From assembly GCF_023276405.1 (NCBI RefSeq), contig NZ_JALRMO010000001.1, forward strand, positions 124,001-188,000: a stretch of 64,000 nt of DNA, in the 5' to 3' direction. Origin of the DNA: Paenibacillus hamazuiensis (GTDB taxonomy: Bacteria; Bacillota; Bacilli; Paenibacillales; NBRC-103111). This document shows positions 63,338-64,000 of this stretch, in pieces (within the stretch, counting starts at the first letter, position 1; each line of letters opens with the position of its first letter). The translations under genes and the position numbers were made by a program. The notes under the pieces were generated by a model. That model had not been told where the DNA came from, searched no databases, and saw nothing but the letters and a program-made list of their open reading frames with translations.

Positions 63338-64000
63338 CGTTTGAAGGATAGTTAACAGCCGCTGCGGGGTTATCTGAACCGACCCTGCGTTGATGCGGCG
63401 GATCAGCCGGGAGTGCGGCGGGTTCAAACCTTCCTCTCCGGTAAAATAAAGAGAGATCCCGAGCTCGTCGCCGATCTCGATAAGCCGGCGGTTGTAGATT
63501 CCGTGCGGAAAGCACAGCATCGACAGCTCGTTTCCGAGCTCCGAACGAAGCGTTTCTTCCGCCGCGAGAAGATCGGATTTGACCCTGCGGACATACTCCG
63601 CTTCTGTTTCGAGGCGGCGCTGCTGCGGCAGGAACAAGCGGTTCGTTAAGGGATTAACCGGCTTGCCCTGATAGCCGATGCGCGGTTCATGGGAGCAGTA
63701 GCTGTGGGAATAAAAGCCGAACCCGCGGCTTTTCATTTCGCGGACTTCGTCCCACGACAGGTAGCCGGCTTTTCGCTGCGGATTCACATACCCGACGATT
63801 AAAAAGCAGGCGGCTACAGCGCCGTACGACTGCAGGATAGGGTACGCATGCCGGTAAAAGGACGCATAACCGTCGTCGAAGGTGATCAGGACTGCGTTGT
63901 CCGGAACGGGTTTGTTTTGCATCACAAAGCCGTACAGCGCTTCGGCGGAGATGAACCGGTAGCCGCTTGCTCCGAGCAGGGCCAGGTGTGCGCCGAATTT
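63323..64000 (-). CDS. Polysaccharide deacetylase (NodB domain), cut by window edge
   Basis: The frame is open from the stop at 63323 to the right edge; upstream of the Met at 63925 it continues as KFGAHLALLGASGYRFISAE, typical of the region before the NodB motif, so the start lies outside. The catalytic motif ITFDDGY is present and FYSHSYCSHEPR takes the place of the second metal-binding HTxxH motif in altered form. It would de-N-acetylate a polysaccharide of the cell wall or biofilm. About 225 residues are visible. Confidence 0.87.
   Translation of the reverse strand, partial: KFGAHLALLGASGYRFISAEALYGFVMQNKPVPDNAVLITFDDGYASFYRHAYPILQSYGAVAACFLIVGYVNPQRKAGYLSWDEVREMKSRGFGFYSHSYCSHEPRIGYQGKPVNPLTNRLFLPQQRRLETEAEYVRRVKSDLLAAEETLRSELGNELSMLCFPHGIYNRRLIEIGDELGISLYFTGEEGLNPPHSRLIRRINAGSVQITPQRLLTILQTLSSL

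Overview
The window looks like a chromosomal segment of an endospore-forming, moderately high-GC Firmicute, most likely Paenibacillus or a close relative (inference). The grounds are a GerA-type germinant receptor operon, a YheC/YheD spore-coat ATP-grasp protein, LplB/LplC-type sugar permeases with AraC regulators, strong AGGAGG ribosome sites, CcpA-type cre boxes and frequent TTG/GTG starts. I see no rRNA, tRNA, CRISPR, prophage or transposase gene. Both ends cut a gene: a dihydrolipoyl dehydrogenase on the left and a polysaccharide deacetylase on the right.

Left part (1-19 kb). An acetoin dehydrogenase operon (acoA-acoB-acoC-acoL, minus strand) faces the sigma-54 gene (rpoN/sigL), which is followed by an AcoD/AldB-type aldehyde dehydrogenase and a DUF779 protein. 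Three near-perfect -24/-12 promoters drive acoA, rpoN itself and the aldehyde dehydrogenase, and a 33-bp palindrome between the divergent promoters is a likely enhancer. Together they would convert acetoin to acetyl-CoA and acetaldehyde, then acetaldehyde to acetate. The glyoxylate-shunt enzyme isocitrate lyase follows, preceded by two small genes and four copies of a TTGTTATATAA motif. Next come a YtoI-like CBS/DRTGG protein and a carbohydrate uptake operon (divergent AraC regulator, two permeases, lipoprotein, two TIM-barrel isomerases and an NAD-dependent epimerase).

Middle part (19-46 kb). A KimA-like potassium transporter sits directly in front of gerA-gerB-gerC. Then comes kdpFABC with an unusual sensor: the KdpD N-terminal region is a separate protein made of two tandem copies, while membrane and kinase parts form a second protein, followed by kdpE. 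An Rrf2 regulator and an NmrA-like reductase share a GTTATAAC-type operator. An AraC-regulated ABC transporter, glycerol kinase, GH31 glycosidase and glycerol-3-phosphate dehydrogenase form a locus that reads as uptake and breakdown of a glycosyl-glycerol.

Right part (46-64 kb). Here are small secreted proteins, a MerR-controlled short-chain dehydrogenase, a glutamate/aspartate transporter with aspartase beside a GlnK/GlnL two-component system, a PadR-controlled glyoxalase and drug-efflux operon, a ROK regulator with a frameshifted sugar MFS transporter, and the spore ATP-grasp gene.

The intergenic space is rich in structure: a 187-bp palindromic repeat present twice in opposite orientation; a paired ~100-nt RNA element with two hairpins, one of which shows compensatory changes, and a terminator; a three-unit hairpin repeat array; and a six-copy tandem repeat of exactly 113 bp with two hairpins per unit. 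These, the doubled KdpD sensor and the glycosyl-glycerol locus are the parts I find least explained by ordinary annotation.
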